A stretch of DNA of 64,000 bases, taken from positions 434,001 to 498,000 of the forward strand of contig NZ_BJTV01000001.1 of the NCBI RefSeq assembly GCF_007176755.1, given 5' to 3'. The notes beneath the pieces are model-generated. The model saw nothing but the letters and a program-made list of their open reading frames with translations. It was not told the origin of the DNA and searched no databases. Source of the stretch: Streptomyces sp. 1-11 (GTDB lineage Bacteria > Actinomycetota > Actinomycetes > Streptomycetales > Streptomycetaceae). This document shows positions 1-9,904 of the stretch, one piece after another (within the stretch, counting starts at the first letter, position 1; the number at the start of each line of letters is the position of its first letter). The position numbers and the translations under genes are program-made.

Positions 1-683
1 TTGCCGCCGTAGCCGGAGCCGTAGGACCAGATCTCGCGGTCCTCGGGGAAGTGGGAGATGTACTTGGTGGAGTTGCACGGCCAGGGCACGTCCTCCTGGC
101 CCGGCTCCAGCGGGGCGCCGACGGTGTGCACGGCCTTGACGAAGAAGCCGCTGTCGCCGAGCTCGTCGAGGACCGGCTGGCCCATGCGGGTCATGGTGCG
201 CATGGAGACCGCGACGTAGGCGGAGTCGGTGATCTCGACGCCTATCGCGGAGAGCGGGGAGCCCAGCGGGCCCATGCAGAACGGGACGACGTACATCGTC
301 CGGCCCTTCATCGAGCCGCGGAAGATGCCGCCCTCGCCGCCGGAGCCCTGGAAGATCTCCCGCATCTCGGCCGGGGCCTTCCAGTGGTTGGTCGGGCCGG
401 CGTCCTTCTCCTCGGCGGAGCAGATGAAGGTCCGGTCCTCGACGCGGGCGACGTCGGTGGGGTCGGAGGCCGCGTAGTAGGAGTTGGGGCGCTTGATCGG
501 GTCGAGCTTGCGGAAGGTGCCCTTCTGGACGAGCTCCTCGCACAGCCGCTCGTACTCGGCCTCGGATCCGTCACACCAGACCACGCTGTCCGGCTGCGTC
601 AGTTCAGCGATCTCGTTGACCCACGAGACCAGTTCCTGGTGGTTGGTGGGGATGCCGGTGGGAGCCGCGATGTCGCGCGCCAC
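1..683 (-). CDS. pckG: Phosphoenolpyruvate carboxykinase (GTP), 5' part
   Basis: N-terminal 227 residues of GTP-dependent PEP carboxykinase, which converts oxaloacetate plus GTP to PEP at the head of gluconeogenesis. The rest of the gene lies beyond the left edge. The protein begins [21 protein letters not shown] and contains [19 protein letters not shown], the Arg-rich [20 protein letters not shown] stretch and [17 protein letters not shown], all characteristic of the GTP class. The GTG start at 683 is preceded by an AGGAG ribosome site. The visible reading frame is intact. A TAGAAT -10-like hexamer sits at 804-809 on the minus strand, about 115 nt upstream, but no convincing -35 goes with it. 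The interval 684-966 holds nothing else I can identify. Confidence 0.96.
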   Translation of the reverse strand, partial: MARDIAAPTGIPTNHQELVSWVNEIAELTQPDSVVWCDGSEAEYERLCEELVQKGTFRKLDPIKRPNSYYAASDPTDVARVEDRTFICSAEEKDAGPTNHWKAPAEMREIFQGSGGEGGIFRGSMKGRTMYVVPFCMGPLGSPLSAIGVEITDSAYVAVSMRTMTRMGQPVLDELGDSGFFVKAVHTVGAPLEPGQEDVPWPCNSTKYISHFPEDREIWSYGSGYGG

Positions 684-966
684 GATTGCTCCTAGATGAG
701 GGATTTTTTGTCTTGTCGCCCCGTGGGGGCCGCGACCCGGATGCTTCACAGTCTCGACTGTCTGGCGCTCATCCGGTGCCGACCGCACTCATTTGATCAT
801 CCGATTCTAGTGCCCATCTGTCCAGAGGGCATCACAGGTGAGCGACGTGAGGAACGCCACGGTCACCGCGCTTCTTTGCGTACACATGAAGTTCAGCAGA
901 AGGACTTTTTGCGTTGGGGCGTTCACGGGGGCTCGCTGACACGGGACTTACGGGGCGGTAGGTACC

Positions 967-1689
967 ATGCCGGGCATGACTGCGCCCGTCCCCGACGCGA
1001 CCACCGACACGCCGGCCGCCGGCCACGGTCCCGTGGCGCTCTCCCTGCCGCACCCGGTCAAGCCGAGGCTGCGCGGCTGGCTGCACCTCGGCATGTTCCC
1101 CGCCGTACTCGTCGCGGGCCTCGTGCTCACCGCGCTCGCCGACTCCAGCAGAGGCCGGATCGCCTGCGGCATCTACGCCCTGACGGCCTGCCTGCTCTTC
1201 GGCGTCAGCGCGCTCTACCACCGGGGCGACTGGAGCCCGCGGATGGACGGCGTCCTGCGCCGCCTGGACCACGCCAACATCTTCCTGATCATCGCGGGCA
1301 CCTACACACCGCTGACCATGCTGCTCCTGCCCGGCGCCAAGGGTCAGTGGCTGCTGTGGGGCATCTGGGCGGCGGCCGCCGCCGGCATCGTCTTCCGCGT
1401 CTTCTGGGTCGGCGCCCCGCGCTGGCTGTACACGCCCTGCTACATCGCGATGGGCTGGGCGGCCGTCTTCTTCCTGCCCGACTTCATGCGCACCGGCGGC
1501 ATCGCCGTCCTGGTCCTGGTCGTCGTCGGCGGCCTGCTGTACAGCGCCGGCGGCGTGGTCTACGGCATCAAGCGGCCGAACCCCTCACCGCGCTGGTTCG
1601 GCTTCCACGAGGTCTTCCACTCCCTCACCCTGGCCGCGTTCGTCGTCCACTACGTCGGCATCTCCCTGGTGGCGTACCAGCACGGGTGA
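967..1689 (+). CDS. Hemolysin III / PAQR-family (TrhA-type) membrane protein
   Basis: 240-aa integral membrane protein of the hemolysin III (YqfA/TrhA, PAQR) family. After a soluble N-terminus of about 40 residues there are roughly seven hydrophobic segments. Family motifs are visible: SALYHRGDWS followed by RRLDHANIFLIIAGTYTP, and the C-terminal HEVFHSLTLAAFVVHYVG. The conserved His/Asp residues in these motifs are thought to bind a metal. Function is not settled: the bacterial family is named for a haemolytic phenotype and has been linked to membrane homeostasis. The ATG at 967 follows a GGTAGG stretch; an ATG at 976 is an alternative start. It is followed by a TetR gene on the same strand. 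Confidence 0.88.
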   Translation: MPGMTAPVPDATTDTPAAGHGPVALSLPHPVKPRLRGWLHLGMFPAVLVAGLVLTALADSSRGRIACGIYALTACLLFGVSALYHRGDWSPRMDGVLRRLDHANIFLIIAGTYTPLTMLLLPGAKGQWLLWGIWAAAAAGIVFRVFWVGAPRWLYTPCYIAMGWAAVFFLPDFMRTGGIAVLVLVVVGGLLYSAGGVVYGIKRPNPSPRWFGFHEVFHSLTLAAFVVHYVGISLVAYQHG

Positions 1690-1742
1690 GTCCTCTGGCG
1701 GGCCGCCGCACGGATGGTCACCCCCGGGCCGGATGCCGGACA

Positions 1743-2384
1743 ATGACCCGCATGACCGCGGCACCCTCCCCCCACTCCCCCGCCGGCCGTCCCCGGCCGG
1801 GCCTGCGCGAACGCAAGAAGATCAAGACGCGCGAGGCGATCCGCGCCGCGACGTACGCGCTGGTCGGGGAGCAGGGGTACGAGGCCACCACGATCGAGCA
1901 GATAGCCGGGCGGGCCGAGGTGTCGCCGTCGACCGTCCTGCGCTACTTCCCGAGCAAGGAGGACATCGTCCTCACGGACGAGTACGACCCGCTGCTGGTG
2001 CGGGAGTTGCGGTCCCGGCCGGCCGGCGAGCCGTGGACGGACTCGCTGCGGTACGCGATGGACCGGGTCATCGACGCGATGACGCGGGAGGACCCCGAGG
2101 TGCTGCGGACGCGGGCGCACCTCGGCGTCCGGGTCCCCGCCGTCCGCGCCCGGATGGTGGAGAGCATGTCGCGCACCGGCCGCCTGCTGCGCGGCGTCCT
2201 CGCCGAGCGCACAGGTCTCGACCCGGACGGCCTGGAGGTGCGCGTCTACGCGATGTCCCTGGCCGGCGGCATGATGGAGGTCTACCTGGCCTGGGCGGAG
2301 AACGACTTCGAGGGTGATCTGCGCGACCTCGCGCGGCGGGCGCTGGACGTCCTGGAGCACGGTCTGCCCACCGGAAATCCCTGA
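1743..2384 (+). CDS. TetR family transcriptional regulator
   Basis: 213-aa TetR-type repressor. The N-terminal DNA-binding domain (about residues 20-75) reads LRERKKIKTREAIRAATYAL, then EQGYEATTIEQIAGRAEVSPSTVLRYFPSKEDI, the classic TetR helix-turn-helix. The C-terminal ligand domain contains an AMSLAGGMMEVYLAW helix and resembles the MftR-like C-terminal families of actinomycetes. The frame is open far upstream of the start, but that part would read through the end of the hemolysin gene. The ATG at 1743 (or 1752) is where recognisable TetR sequence begins. It lies 53 nt after the hemolysin III stop, so it may be co-transcribed with it. Its target is unknown. Confidence 0.9.
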   Translation: MTRMTAAPSPHSPAGRPRPGLRERKKIKTREAIRAATYALVGEQGYEATTIEQIAGRAEVSPSTVLRYFPSKEDIVLTDEYDPLLVRELRSRPAGEPWTDSLRYAMDRVIDAMTREDPEVLRTRAHLGVRVPAVRARMVESMSRTGRLLRGVLAERTGLDPDGLEVRVYAMSLAGGMMEVYLAWAENDFEGDLRDLARRALDVLEHGLPTGNP

Positions 2385-2418
2385 GCCCTGGCGCCTGGCG
2401 GCGTGACATCCTGGCCGG

Positions 2419-3150
2419 GTGAACGGTCCCGAGATCCACGTCGAGTTCGCCCCGGCCCTGGCCCCGTTCCTCCCGAGCGGACGGCGCGGGAGGCCTGTCG
2501 CACTCGCCACCGACGGCGTCTCGTCCCTCGGACACGCCGTCGAGTCGGCGGGCGTCCCGCTGACCGAGGTCGGGTCCCTGTGGGTCGGCGGCCGCGAGGT
2601 GCCGGCCGGGTACGTCCCCGTCGCCGGCGACTCGGTGGAGGTCCGCCCCGTCGTACGCCCCCAGCGGGTGCCCGGCGCGCCCCTGCGCTTCCTCCTCGAC
2701 GTCCACCTCGGCACCCTCGCCCGCCGGCTGCGCCTGCTGGGCGTGGACGCGGCGTACGAGTCGACCGACATCGGCGACCCGGCGCTGGCCGCGCGTTCGG
2801 CCGCCGAGAAGCGGGTCATGCTCAGCCGCGACCGGGGCCTGCTGCGCCGCCGCGAGCTGTGGGCCGGAGCGTACGTGTACAGCACCCGCCCCGAGGAGCA
2901 GCTCCGCGACGTCCTCGAGCGCTTCGCGCCCGGCCTGCGCCCCTGGAGCCGCTGCACCGCCTGCAACGGCCTGCTGACCGAGGCCACCAAGGAGGAGGTC
3001 GCCGACCAGCTCCAGCACGGCACCCGGCGCACCTACGACGTCTTCGCCCGGTGCGGCGACTGCGGCCGCGCCTACTGGAAGGGCGCGCACCACGACCAGC
3101 TCGAGGCCATCGTGGAGCGCGCCCTCGCCCAGTTCAGCGGCCAGGCCTGA
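2419..3150 (+). CDS. Mut7-C RNase domain protein with N-terminal ubiquitin-like domain
   Basis: 243-aa soluble protein. Residues about 5-85 form a MoaD/ThiS-like Mut7-C ubiquitin domain (ends with GDSVEVRPVV). Residues about 90-235 are the Mut7-C RNase domain, a PIN-fold: LRFLLDVHLGTLARRLRLLGVDA with an early acidic residue, KRVMLSRDRGLLRR, and two zinc-knuckle pairs, CTACNG and CGDCGRAYWKG. The family is predicted to be a nuclease; its RNA target is not known. The start is GTG at 2419, 34 nt after the TetR stop. It converges with the DUF255 gene with only 13 bp between stops. Confidence 0.87.
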   Translation: MNGPEIHVEFAPALAPFLPSGRRGRPVALATDGVSSLGHAVESAGVPLTEVGSLWVGGREVPAGYVPVAGDSVEVRPVVRPQRVPGAPLRFLLDVHLGTLARRLRLLGVDAAYESTDIGDPALAARSAAEKRVMLSRDRGLLRRRELWAGAYVYSTRPEEQLRDVLERFAPGLRPWSRCTACNGLLTEATKEEVADQLQHGTRRTYDVFARCGDCGRAYWKGAHHDQLEAIVERALAQFSGQA

Positions 3151-3163
3151 CGCCGCCCGGCGC

Positions 3164-5194
3164 TCAGCCGGCGTTCAGCGCCCGGCCCAGCCGCCCGGGG
3201 TCCGTCGTCGGGGCGTCGCAGGTGAAGTTCCGGCAGACGTAGGCGGCCGGCCGGCCGTCCACCAGCGGGCGGTCGGCGAGCAGCGGGAACTCCTCGCCGC
3301 CGGGGGTCCCGGCCGCGACCACCGCGCCCGGCGCGGTGCCGAGGAGCGCGGTGCGGTGCAGGGCCGCCGTCGCCTCGTCGGTGAGGGACGGGCCGACCAC
3401 CGCCACCTCCCGGGGCCCGTCGAGCAGCGCCTCGGCGACGGCCAGCCCCCAGCCGATGAACCGGGGCACCCGCGGGCCCAGCGCCCCGACGACGCCCAGC
3501 GCCCGCTCGGCGGCGGTGCGGTGGGCCTCGGAGCCGGTGTGCGCGGCGTAACCCAGCAGGGCGCCCGCCGCGGCGCTCCAGCCGGACGGGGTGGCGTTGT
3601 CGGTGGGGTCCTGCGGCCGGCGGATGAGCTGCTCGGCGTCGGCGGCGGTGTCGTACAGGGCGCCGCCTTCGGAGTCGCCGAAGCGGGCCGGCACCTGGTC
3701 GAGGAGCAGCCCGGCGAAGTCGAGCCACACCCCCTCCCCGGTCACGGAGGCCAGCGCGAGGAAACCCTCGGCGACGTCGGCGTAGTCCTCCAGCACCCCG
3801 GCGTTGGGCCCCACCCGGCCGTCCCGGCTGGTGCGGGCGAGGTGGGCGTGCTCGTCCAGGTGCACCCGGACCAGCAGGTCGGCGGCCGCGACGGCGGCCT
3901 GGACCAGGTCGGGCCGGTCGAAGTAGGCGCCGGTCTCGGCGAGCGCGGCGATCGCCAGCCCGTTCCAGGCGGCGACGACCTTGTCGTCCCGGCCGGGGGC
4001 GGGCCGCCGCTCCCGCCGGGCCAGCAGGCGCTCCTTGACCGACGCCACCTGCTCGGCGTCGAACACACCCTCGGTCTGCGGCAGTTGCAGCACCGACCGG
4101 CCGTGCTCGAAGGTGCCCTCCTCGGTCACGCCGAAGTACCGGGCGGCGGGGCCGGCGTCCTCGCCGAGCACCTCGCGCAGCTCCTGCGGCGTCCAGACGT
4201 AGTAGGCGCCCTCGACATGACGCCCGGTCCCGTCGTCGCTGTCCGCGTCAAGGGCCGAGGCGAACCCGCCCTCACCGGTGCGCAGTTCGCGGACCATGAA
4301 GTCGGCGGTCTCCAGCGCGACCCGCCGGGCGAGAGCGGAGCCCGTCGCCCGCCACAGGTGCGCGTACACCCGGCACAGCAGGGCGTTGTCGTACAGCATC
4401 TTCTCGAAGTGCGGCACGACCCAGTCACGGTCCACGGAGTAGCGGGCGAAGCCGCCGCCGAGCTGGTCGTAGATCCCTCCGCGCGCCATCCGCTCGCAGG
4501 TGTCGGACGCCATCTGCAGGGCGCCCTCGGCGCCGGTGCGCGCGTGGTGGCGCAGCAGGAACTCCAGCACCATCGACGGCGGGAACTTCGGCGCGCCGCC
4601 GAATCCGCCGCGCTGCGGGTCGTACTCCCGGGTGAGCGCGAGCAGCGCCTGGGCGAGTTCCTGCTCGCCGGGCGGCCGGGCGCCCTGTGGGGCCAGCTCC
4701 CGCTGGGAGAGGTCCCGCACGATCTTGCCCGCGACCTCGGCCACCTCGCCGCGCCGGTCGGCCCAGGCCCGCTGGACGCCCTCCAGCACCTGCCGGAAGG
4801 AAGGCATGCCGTGCCGGGGCTCGGGCGGGAAGTAGGTGCCGAAGTAGAAGGGCTCGGCGTCCGGGGTCAGGAACACGGTCATGGGCCAGCCGCCCTGGCC
4901 GGTGGCGGCCTGTACGGCCTCCATGTAGACGGCGTCGACGTCGGGGCGTTCCTCGCGGTCGACCTTGACGCTGACGAAGTGCTCGTTCAGGTAGTCGGCC
5001 GTGGCCTGGTCCTCGAACGATTCACCGGCCATGACGTGGCACCAGTGGCACGACGAGTACCCGACCGACAGCAGGACGGGGACGTCACGCCGCCGCGCCT
5101 CGTCGAAGGCCTCCGGCGACCAGGTCCACCAGTCGACCGGATTGTCGGCGTGCTGAAGCAGGTAAGGCGAGGTCACACCAGCCAACCGGTTCAT
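3164..5194 (-). CDS. Thioredoxin-domain DUF255 protein (YyaL/SPATA20 family)
   Basis: 676-aa protein. The N-terminal thioredoxin-like DUF255 domain begins [20 protein letters not shown], the family hallmark. A CHWC redox-type motif sits at C49/C52 within [18 protein letters not shown]. The rest is an (alpha/alpha)6-barrel glycosidase-like domain with [29 protein letters not shown] and [26 protein letters not shown]. The biochemical role is not established. The frame is open upstream to 5302, but I chose the ATG at 5194 because the conserved N-terminus starts there and a GGGGGG ribosome site precedes it. It diverges from the NB-ARC/TPR gene across a 269-bp GC-rich interval in which I see no clear promoter. 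Confidence 0.94.
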   Translation of the reverse strand: MNRLAGVTSPYLLQHADNPVDWWTWSPEAFDEARRRDVPVLLSVGYSSCHWCHVMAGESFEDQATADYLNEHFVSVKVDREERPDVDAVYMEAVQAATGQGGWPMTVFLTPDAEPFYFGTYFPPEPRHGMPSFRQVLEGVQRAWADRRGEVAEVAGKIVRDLSQRELAPQGARPPGEQELAQALLALTREYDPQRGGFGGAPKFPPSMVLEFLLRHHARTGAEGALQMASDTCERMARGGIYDQLGGGFARYSVDRDWVVPHFEKMLYDNALLCRVYAHLWRATGSALARRVALETADFMVRELRTGEGGFASALDADSDDGTGRHVEGAYYVWTPQELREVLGEDAGPAARYFGVTEEGTFEHGRSVLQLPQTEGVFDAEQVASVKERLLARRERRPAPGRDDKVVAAWNGLAIAALAETGAYFDRPDLVQAAVAAADLLVRVHLDEHAHLARTSRDGRVGPNAGVLEDYADVAEGFLALASVTGEGVWLDFAGLLLDQVPARFGDSEGGALYDTAADAEQLIRRPQDPTDNATPSGWSAAAGALLGYAAHTGSEAHRTAAERALGVVGALGPRVPRFIGWGLAVAEALLDGPREVAVVGPSLTDEATAALHRTALLGTAPGAVVAAGTPGGEEFPLLADRPLVDGRPAAYVCRNFTCDAPTTDPGRLGRALNAG

Positions 5195-5463
5195 ACCCCC
5201 CACCCTCTCACAGCGCCCCGCCCCGCCGGCGGGGCCCGCGCGGGGGTGTCCGCACGCCGCCCGGGCGGGCGGGGTCGCACCCGGCGGCACGCAACCCCAC
5301 ACGGGTGAGAAAAGCGCGCCGTGCCGGCCCCCGGAAACCGCCCGCTCACCGGGGAGTTGCGGAAAGATCCGCGCTCACTCGCTGATCGTCGCCCCCTCGC
5401 CAAGCCGTCGTCCCCGAAGGACACTCTTGGGTGGACGAGTTGTCGCCGACAGGGGGACGGGAC

Positions 5464-8400
5464 ATGCGGGACGGCCATCGGGCGGAGGCCGAGCGGCTGC
5501 TGGCGCGGGCCGTGGACGAGGAGGTGCGGCGCTCCGGCGGCCGGACCGACGGGCAGTTGCTGCTGTCGCGGGCGCGCGGCGCGCTGGACACAATGGCGCT
5601 CAAGGCCGCCGAGGAGTACGAGACCTACGTCCGCGCGCTCGACGAGGCCGAGGCCGGCCGGCTCACCTTCGGCCAGCGCTACGCCCGTGAGGGCGCCGGA
5701 ACGGCGTTGCTGGTGGCCGCCGTTGCCGCAGTGACGGCCGCCGTCGCCGACCTGTCCCTGGGCACCGGCGCCGGCACGGCCCTCGGCGCGGGCGTCACGG
5801 TGGGCGTGGTGGGCGCCGCCGCGACGGTGGCGAAGGTGGCCGGCTCCCATCTGCCGGCCGCCCACCACCGGGCGGGCGCGGCCGGTCAGCCCGGCGGCCC
5901 GGAACAGCTCAGGCTGCAGTGGCTCACCGCGCTGGAGGTACGCGGCATCCGCCCGTTCCTCGACCAGCAGCGGGTGATCACCGCCTCCACCGGGCCGAAG
6001 AAGAAGACCGGGCCGGCGCTGCGCGGCGCCGACAAGAGCGCGGCGGCCCGCAGGCGCACGGTGCTGGAGCAGTCCTTCGGGCAACTGCCCGAGCCGGACG
6101 GGCCGTTCGCGGGCCGCCGGACGGAGCTGGCGCGGATCAGGCAGTGGGCGCAGGCCGCCCGCGCGGCCACCGAGACCCGGCCGACCGTGGTCGTGCTGCA
6201 CGGCGAGCCCGGCGTGGGCCGCACGACGCTCGCGGTCCGCGCGGCGCACGACCTCAAGGACCACTTCCGCGGCGCGGTCGTCGTGGACCTGCGCGGCGGC
6301 AGCCGGGACGAGCCGCCGCTGCCCGTCCGGGACGCGCTGCTGCACCTGCTGAACCGGCTCGGCGCGCCCCGCGAGCAGTTGCTGTTCCGCGAGCGCTCCT
6401 CCCCGGACCAGCAGGTCAAGCGGCTGTCCGAGCTCTACCACCGGCACCTGACCGGTCTGCCGGTGACGATCGTGCTGGACGACGCCTCCGACCCGGAGCA
6501 GGTGCGCGCCCTGGTGCCCGAGCACTCCGACAGCCTGGTGCTGGTCACCGCCCGCGGTCCGCTCGAGCTGCCCGCCGAGCTCGGCGCCTGGGTGCACCAC
6601 CTGCCGGTGCGGGAGCTGGACGCGGCGGGCGCCGAGGAACTGCTGGCGGCGACGGCGCGGGACGCCTCGGGGCCGTACGACGCCGAGTCCGCCGACCGGG
6701 TCCGCCTGCTGTGCGGCGGGCTGCCGCTCGCGCTGCGCGTCGCCGGCTCCTCGCTGGGCCCGCGTTCGCCCCGGCAGCTCGCCTCCGACCTCGGCGCGTA
6801 CGGTCCGGTGGAGCCGGTGGAGCGGGCGCTGTGGCTGCGCTACACCGACCAGCCGGACGCCGCGCGCCGGCTGCTGCGCAGGCTGGCGCTGGCCGGCCGG
6901 TCCTCGCTCGGCGCGGCGGCGGCCGCCGCCCTGCTGGCCACCGACGAGGCGGAGGCCACCCGGCATCTGGCGGCCCTCGCGGACGCCGGTCTGCTCGACC
7001 ACGTGCGCGGCAGCCGCTACCGGCTGCACGACCTGGTGCGGGCCTTCGCCCGGGCCCGGCTGCTGGACGAGGAGGACCCGGCGGAGCGGACGGCCGCGCA
7101 GGAGCGGCTGATCGTCAACTACGCGGAGCTGGCCGACTCGGTGCTGCGCCTGGTCGACGGCAACATGTCGACGCGCTCGAACCAGTTCGGCGGGCACGGC
7201 TTCACCTCGCTGGACGAGGCGCTGCGCTGGCTGGACGACGAGTCCAGCTTCATCACGGCCGCACTGCGCCACGCCGAGGGCGTGGACCAGGCCGCCGTGC
7301 AGAACCTGCTCGGCGCCCTGTGCGACTACTGCCTGCTGCGCGGCGACCTCTACCGCCTCGGAGAGATCAGCGAGCTGGCGCAGGCCGTGGACCAGGGGCT
7401 GCTGCTGCGCTCGGTGCAGTGGCGCACCGGTATCGCGGCCCGGCAGCTCGGCGAGCTGGACAAGGCGCGCACCACGCTGGCCTCCGTGGTCGACCTCTAC
7501 CGCGAGGCCCACCACGACGCGGGCGCGGCCCGCGCGCTGTGCTCCCTCGGGATCACCCTGCACCACCAGGGCAACCTCACCGAGGCCGCGGCCCGGCTGC
7601 AGGAGGCCCTGGACCTCCAGGCGGCCGAGGAGCTGGCGACCGACCGGGCCTGGACGATGCACGCGCTGGCCGCGGTGCAGCGGGACCGGGCGCTGCTGCC
7701 GGAGGCCCTGGACCTGCTCACCCGCTCCCTGGTCCTGCACCGGCAGGGCGGCTCCCTGCACGGCGAGGCCTGGGCGCACTTCCAGCTCGGCCAGCTCGCG
7801 CTGCGCATGGGCGACGTGCCGAGGGCGGAGACGGAGCTGCGGGCCGCCCTGGAGCGCTACGGCCAGACGCACGACGCGCGCGGCGAGGCCTGGGCGCTGA
7901 CCCAGCTCGCCCGGGCGCGGCTGGTGGACGGGGACGCCGGCCCCGCGGTGGAGGACCTGCGCCGGGCGGCGGCGCGGCACCGGGAGAACGAGGACGCGCG
8001 CGGCGAGGCCTGGACGCTGTTCCACCTGGGGCAGGCGCTGGAGGAGGCCGGTGACCTGGACCGGTCGGTCCGGGAGCTGGAGCGGTCCCGGCAGATGTTC
8101 TCCCGGATGCGGGACGTCTACGGCCTGGCCTGCGCCCGGCACCACTCGGCGCGGGTCACCCGGGACCAGCGGGCCGCGCAGACCGGCTCGCTGCGCAACT
8201 CGGGCTTCGCCCGGCAGCTCCTCGTCGACGCCCGCGCCGACTTCCAGCGCATCGGCGTGGCGCACGGCGAGGCGTGGACCTGTCTGGAGCTGGCGGTGGT
8301 GGACGCGGGCAACGCCCGGATCCAGCAGGCGCTCGACCTGTGCGACGAGGCGCTGACCCTGTTCACGTCCTACGGCGACCGCCGGGGCGAGGACTGGGCG

Positions 8401-8667
8401 CGGTTCCTGCGCTGCACCCTGCTGCCGTACGCGTCGCCGGGCGGTGTGGAGGTGGGCACGGCGGTCGCGCAGGAGGAGCTGGCCCAGCTCGCCCGCGCCT
8501 CGCACCCGGCGCGGGACGAGAAGCTGGACGAGTGGGTGCCGGCCTACGCCCTGCTGCTGGAGCGGGGCGTGACGCTGGAGGCGGGCTGGCAGGCGTGGCG
8601 TCTGCGCATGACCCCGGACCGCCACGCCCGGGAGGTGATGGGAGTGGCGGTTCCGGCGCGGAACTGA
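5464..8667 (+). CDS. NB-ARC / tetratricopeptide repeat protein with N-terminal hydrophobic segments
   Basis: 1067-aa multidomain protein resembling the NB-ARC-TPR half of AfsR-like STAND ATPases, without a SARP DNA-binding domain. Residues about 78-128 contain two hydrophobic alanine-rich segments (ALLVAAVAAVTAAVADLSLG and VTVGVVGAAATVAKVAG), suggesting membrane association. The NTPase domain has a P-loop at 247-254 reading GEPGVGRT, with Arg where Lys is normal, then a Walker B-like VTIVLDD and the GLPLALRVAGS motif. The C-terminal half (about 520-1000) carries many TPR units with a recurring ARGEAW signature. The start is ATG at 5464, preceded by AGGGGGA at good spacing; a GTG at 5431 would add 11 residues. 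Ligand and output are unknown. Confidence 0.85.
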   Translation: MRDGHRAEAERLLARAVDEEVRRSGGRTDGQLLLSRARGALDTMALKAAEEYETYVRALDEAEAGRLTFGQRYAREGAGTALLVAAVAAVTAAVADLSLGTGAGTALGAGVTVGVVGAAATVAKVAGSHLPAAHHRAGAAGQPGGPEQLRLQWLTALEVRGIRPFLDQQRVITASTGPKKKTGPALRGADKSAAARRRTVLEQSFGQLPEPDGPFAGRRTELARIRQWAQAARAATETRPTVVVLHGEPGVGRTTLAVRAAHDLKDHFRGAVVVDLRGGSRDEPPLPVRDALLHLLNRLGAPREQLLFRERSSPDQQVKRLSELYHRHLTGLPVTIVLDDASDPEQVRALVPEHSDSLVLVTARGPLELPAELGAWVHHLPVRELDAAGAEELLAATARDASGPYDAESADRVRLLCGGLPLALRVAGSSLGPRSPRQLASDLGAYGPVEPVERALWLRYTDQPDAARRLLRRLALAGRSSLGAAAAAALLATDEAEATRHLAALADAGLLDHVRGSRYRLHDLVRAFARARLLDEEDPAERTAAQERLIVNYAELADSVLRLVDGNMSTRSNQFGGHGFTSLDEALRWLDDESSFITAALRHAEGVDQAAVQNLLGALCDYCLLRGDLYRLGEISELAQAVDQGLLLRSVQWRTGIAARQLGELDKARTTLASVVDLYREAHHDAGAARALCSLGITLHHQGNLTEAAARLQEALDLQAAEELATDRAWTMHALAAVQRDRALLPEALDLLTRSLVLHRQGGSLHGEAWAHFQLGQLALRMGDVPRAETELRAALERYGQTHDARGEAWALTQLARARLVDGDAGPAVEDLRRAAARHRENEDARGEAWTLFHLGQALEEAGDLDRSVRELERSRQMFSRMRDVYGLACARHHSARVTRDQRAAQTGSLRNSGFARQLLVDARADFQRIGVAHGEAWTCLELAVVDAGNARIQQALDLCDEALTLFTSYGDRRGEDWARFLRCTLLPYASPGGVEVGTAVAQEELAQLARASHPARDEKLDEWVPAYALLLERGVTLEAGWQAWRLRMTPDRHAREVMGVAVPARN

Positions 8668-8682
8668 GCCCCCGGCGGGGGC
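8668..8682 (+). terminator. Short GC hairpin after the NB-ARC/TPR gene
   Basis: GCCCCC-GGC-GGGGGC, a perfect 6-bp stem directly after the TGA at 8667. It lies between this gene and the convergent small membrane protein gene, so it could act in both directions. There is no T-tract, as is common in Streptomyces. Confidence 0.4.
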
Positions 8683-8695
8683 CGGGTTCCCCAGG

Positions 8696-8929
8696 TCAGC
8701 CCTGCGGCGCCTTGGATTCGGCCTTCTTCTCGGCCCCGGCGTCGGGGGCCTCCTTGAAGTCGACCTTCTGCATCTGCTTGTTCATCGACTTCATCAGGCC
8801 CCACACGGCCACGGCCATCACCGCGAAGACGATGAAGCCGAGGACGCCGGGGGTGACCTTGTTCTCGTCGACCTCCTTGGCGAGGGGGACGAGATGCGTC
8901 AGTGCCAGGCTTGCGCTCATGTCAGGCAT
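8696..8929 (-). CDS. Small single-span membrane protein coupled to mca
   Basis: 77-aa protein with one transmembrane helix (about residues 29-46, GVLGFIVFAVMAVAVWGLMK) followed by a charged Lys/Glu-rich cytoplasmic-type tail. The start overlaps the mca stop: the shared bases read ATGCCTGA, giving an 8-nt overlap and probable translational coupling. An internal ATG four codons in (MSASLAL) is an alternative start. I recognise it as a protein that accompanies mca in streptomycetes but know of no function. The coupling suggests expression with mycothiol-dependent detoxification. Confidence 0.8.
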   Translation of the reverse strand: MPDMSASLALTHLVPLAKEVDENKVTPGVLGFIVFAVMAVAVWGLMKSMNKQMQKVDFKEAPDAGAEKKAESKAPQG

Positions 8930-9803
8930 TGTCGCGGATGCCCGCGAAGAGGTCGTCCTCGGGGAGGGAGGTGTCGACGAGAGACTTCGCCAGTTCGTAC
9001 TCCTCCGTCGGCCAGACCTCCTTCTGCAGGTCCATCGGCACCCGGAACCAGCCGCCGTCGGGGTCGATCTGCGTGGCGTGGGCGATCAGCGCCTTGTCGC
9101 GGACCTCGAAGAAGTCCGCGCACGGGACGTGCGTGGTCAGCGTGCGCTCGACCCGCTCGAACTCCTTCCAGCGCTTGAGCCAGTCCCCGTAGGGCGACTC
9201 GAGGCCGCGGTCGAGCATCGCGTGGTGCAGCGCCTCGGTGCGGGGGCGGTTGAAGCCCTGGTTGTAGTAGAGCTTCTGCGGCTGGTGGACGGGGCCGTAC
9301 TCGGCCTCCGGGTACTTCTCGGCGTCCGCCGCGCCCTCGAACGCCACCATCGAGATCTTGTGGGTCATGATGTGGTCGGGGTGCGGGTAGCCGCCGTTCT
9401 CGTCGTAGGTGGTGATCACCTGCGGGCGGAAGGAGCGGATCTGCTTCACCAGCTCGCCGGCCGCCTTGTCGACGTCCTCCAGGGCGAAGCAGCCCTCGGG
9501 CAGCGGCGGCAGCGGGTCGCCCTCGGGCAGGCCGGAGTCGACGAAGCCGAGCCACTCCTGCCGGACGCCGAGGATCTCCCGGGCCTCGTCCATCTCCTTC
9601 CTGCGCACCTCGTGGATGTGTTCCTCGATGTAGGCGTCACCCTGCAGCTTGGGGTTGAGGATGGACCCGCGCTCGCCGCCGGTGCAGGTCACCACCAGCA
9701 CGTCCACCCCCTCGGCCACGTACTTCGCCATGGTGGCCGCGCCCTTGCTCGACTCGTCGTCGGGGTGCGCGTGAACGGCCATCAGTCGTAGCTGGTCAGT
9801 CAA
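8922..9803 (-). CDS. mca: Mycothiol S-conjugate amidase
   Basis: 293-aa zinc amidase of the LmbE/PIG-L fold. It hydrolyses mycothiol S-conjugates to a mercapturic acid and GlcN-Ins, detoxifying electrophiles and antibiotics in actinobacteria. Visible features are LMAVHAHPDDESSKGAATMA with the zinc-binding HPDDE at 13-17, TCTGGERGSILNP, and the second metal motif YPHPDHIMTH. Length and the FRVPMDLQKEVWPTEEYEL C-terminus fit Mca rather than MshB. The start is TTG at 9803 with GAGG upstream; the protein then begins MTDQLRLMAVHAHP as in its homologues. Its 3' end overlaps the small membrane protein gene. DUF4307 is divergent. Confidence 0.95.
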   Translation of the reverse strand: MTDQLRLMAVHAHPDDESSKGAATMAKYVAEGVDVLVVTCTGGERGSILNPKLQGDAYIEEHIHEVRRKEMDEAREILGVRQEWLGFVDSGLPEGDPLPPLPEGCFALEDVDKAAGELVKQIRSFRPQVITTYDENGGYPHPDHIMTHKISMVAFEGAADAEKYPEAEYGPVHQPQKLYYNQGFNRPRTEALHHAMLDRGLESPYGDWLKRWKEFERVERTLTTHVPCADFFEVRDKALIAHATQIDPDGGWFRVPMDLQKEVWPTEEYELAKSLVDTSLPEDDLFAGIRDNA

Positions 9804-9904
9804 GACTCAATCCTCGGTAAGTCGGCGCCCCGTGTCTTCGGCGCAATCGCAGGCTTCTATAGTGACGGAATCGGGGGGCGTTTAATTCCGCGGAGAGGAC
9901 GATC

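Noticed and set aside
3356..5308. 650-codon open frame antisense to the DUF255 protein
   Set aside because: Composition is Gly/Val/Arg shadow sequence. The opposite strand encodes the conserved DUF255 protein throughout.
5191..8625. 1144-codon open frame antisense to the NB-ARC/TPR gene
   Set aside because: Its translation is Arg/Gly/Leu-rich low complexity without domains. It is the mirror of codon bias in the real gene, which has clear NB-ARC and TPR motifs.
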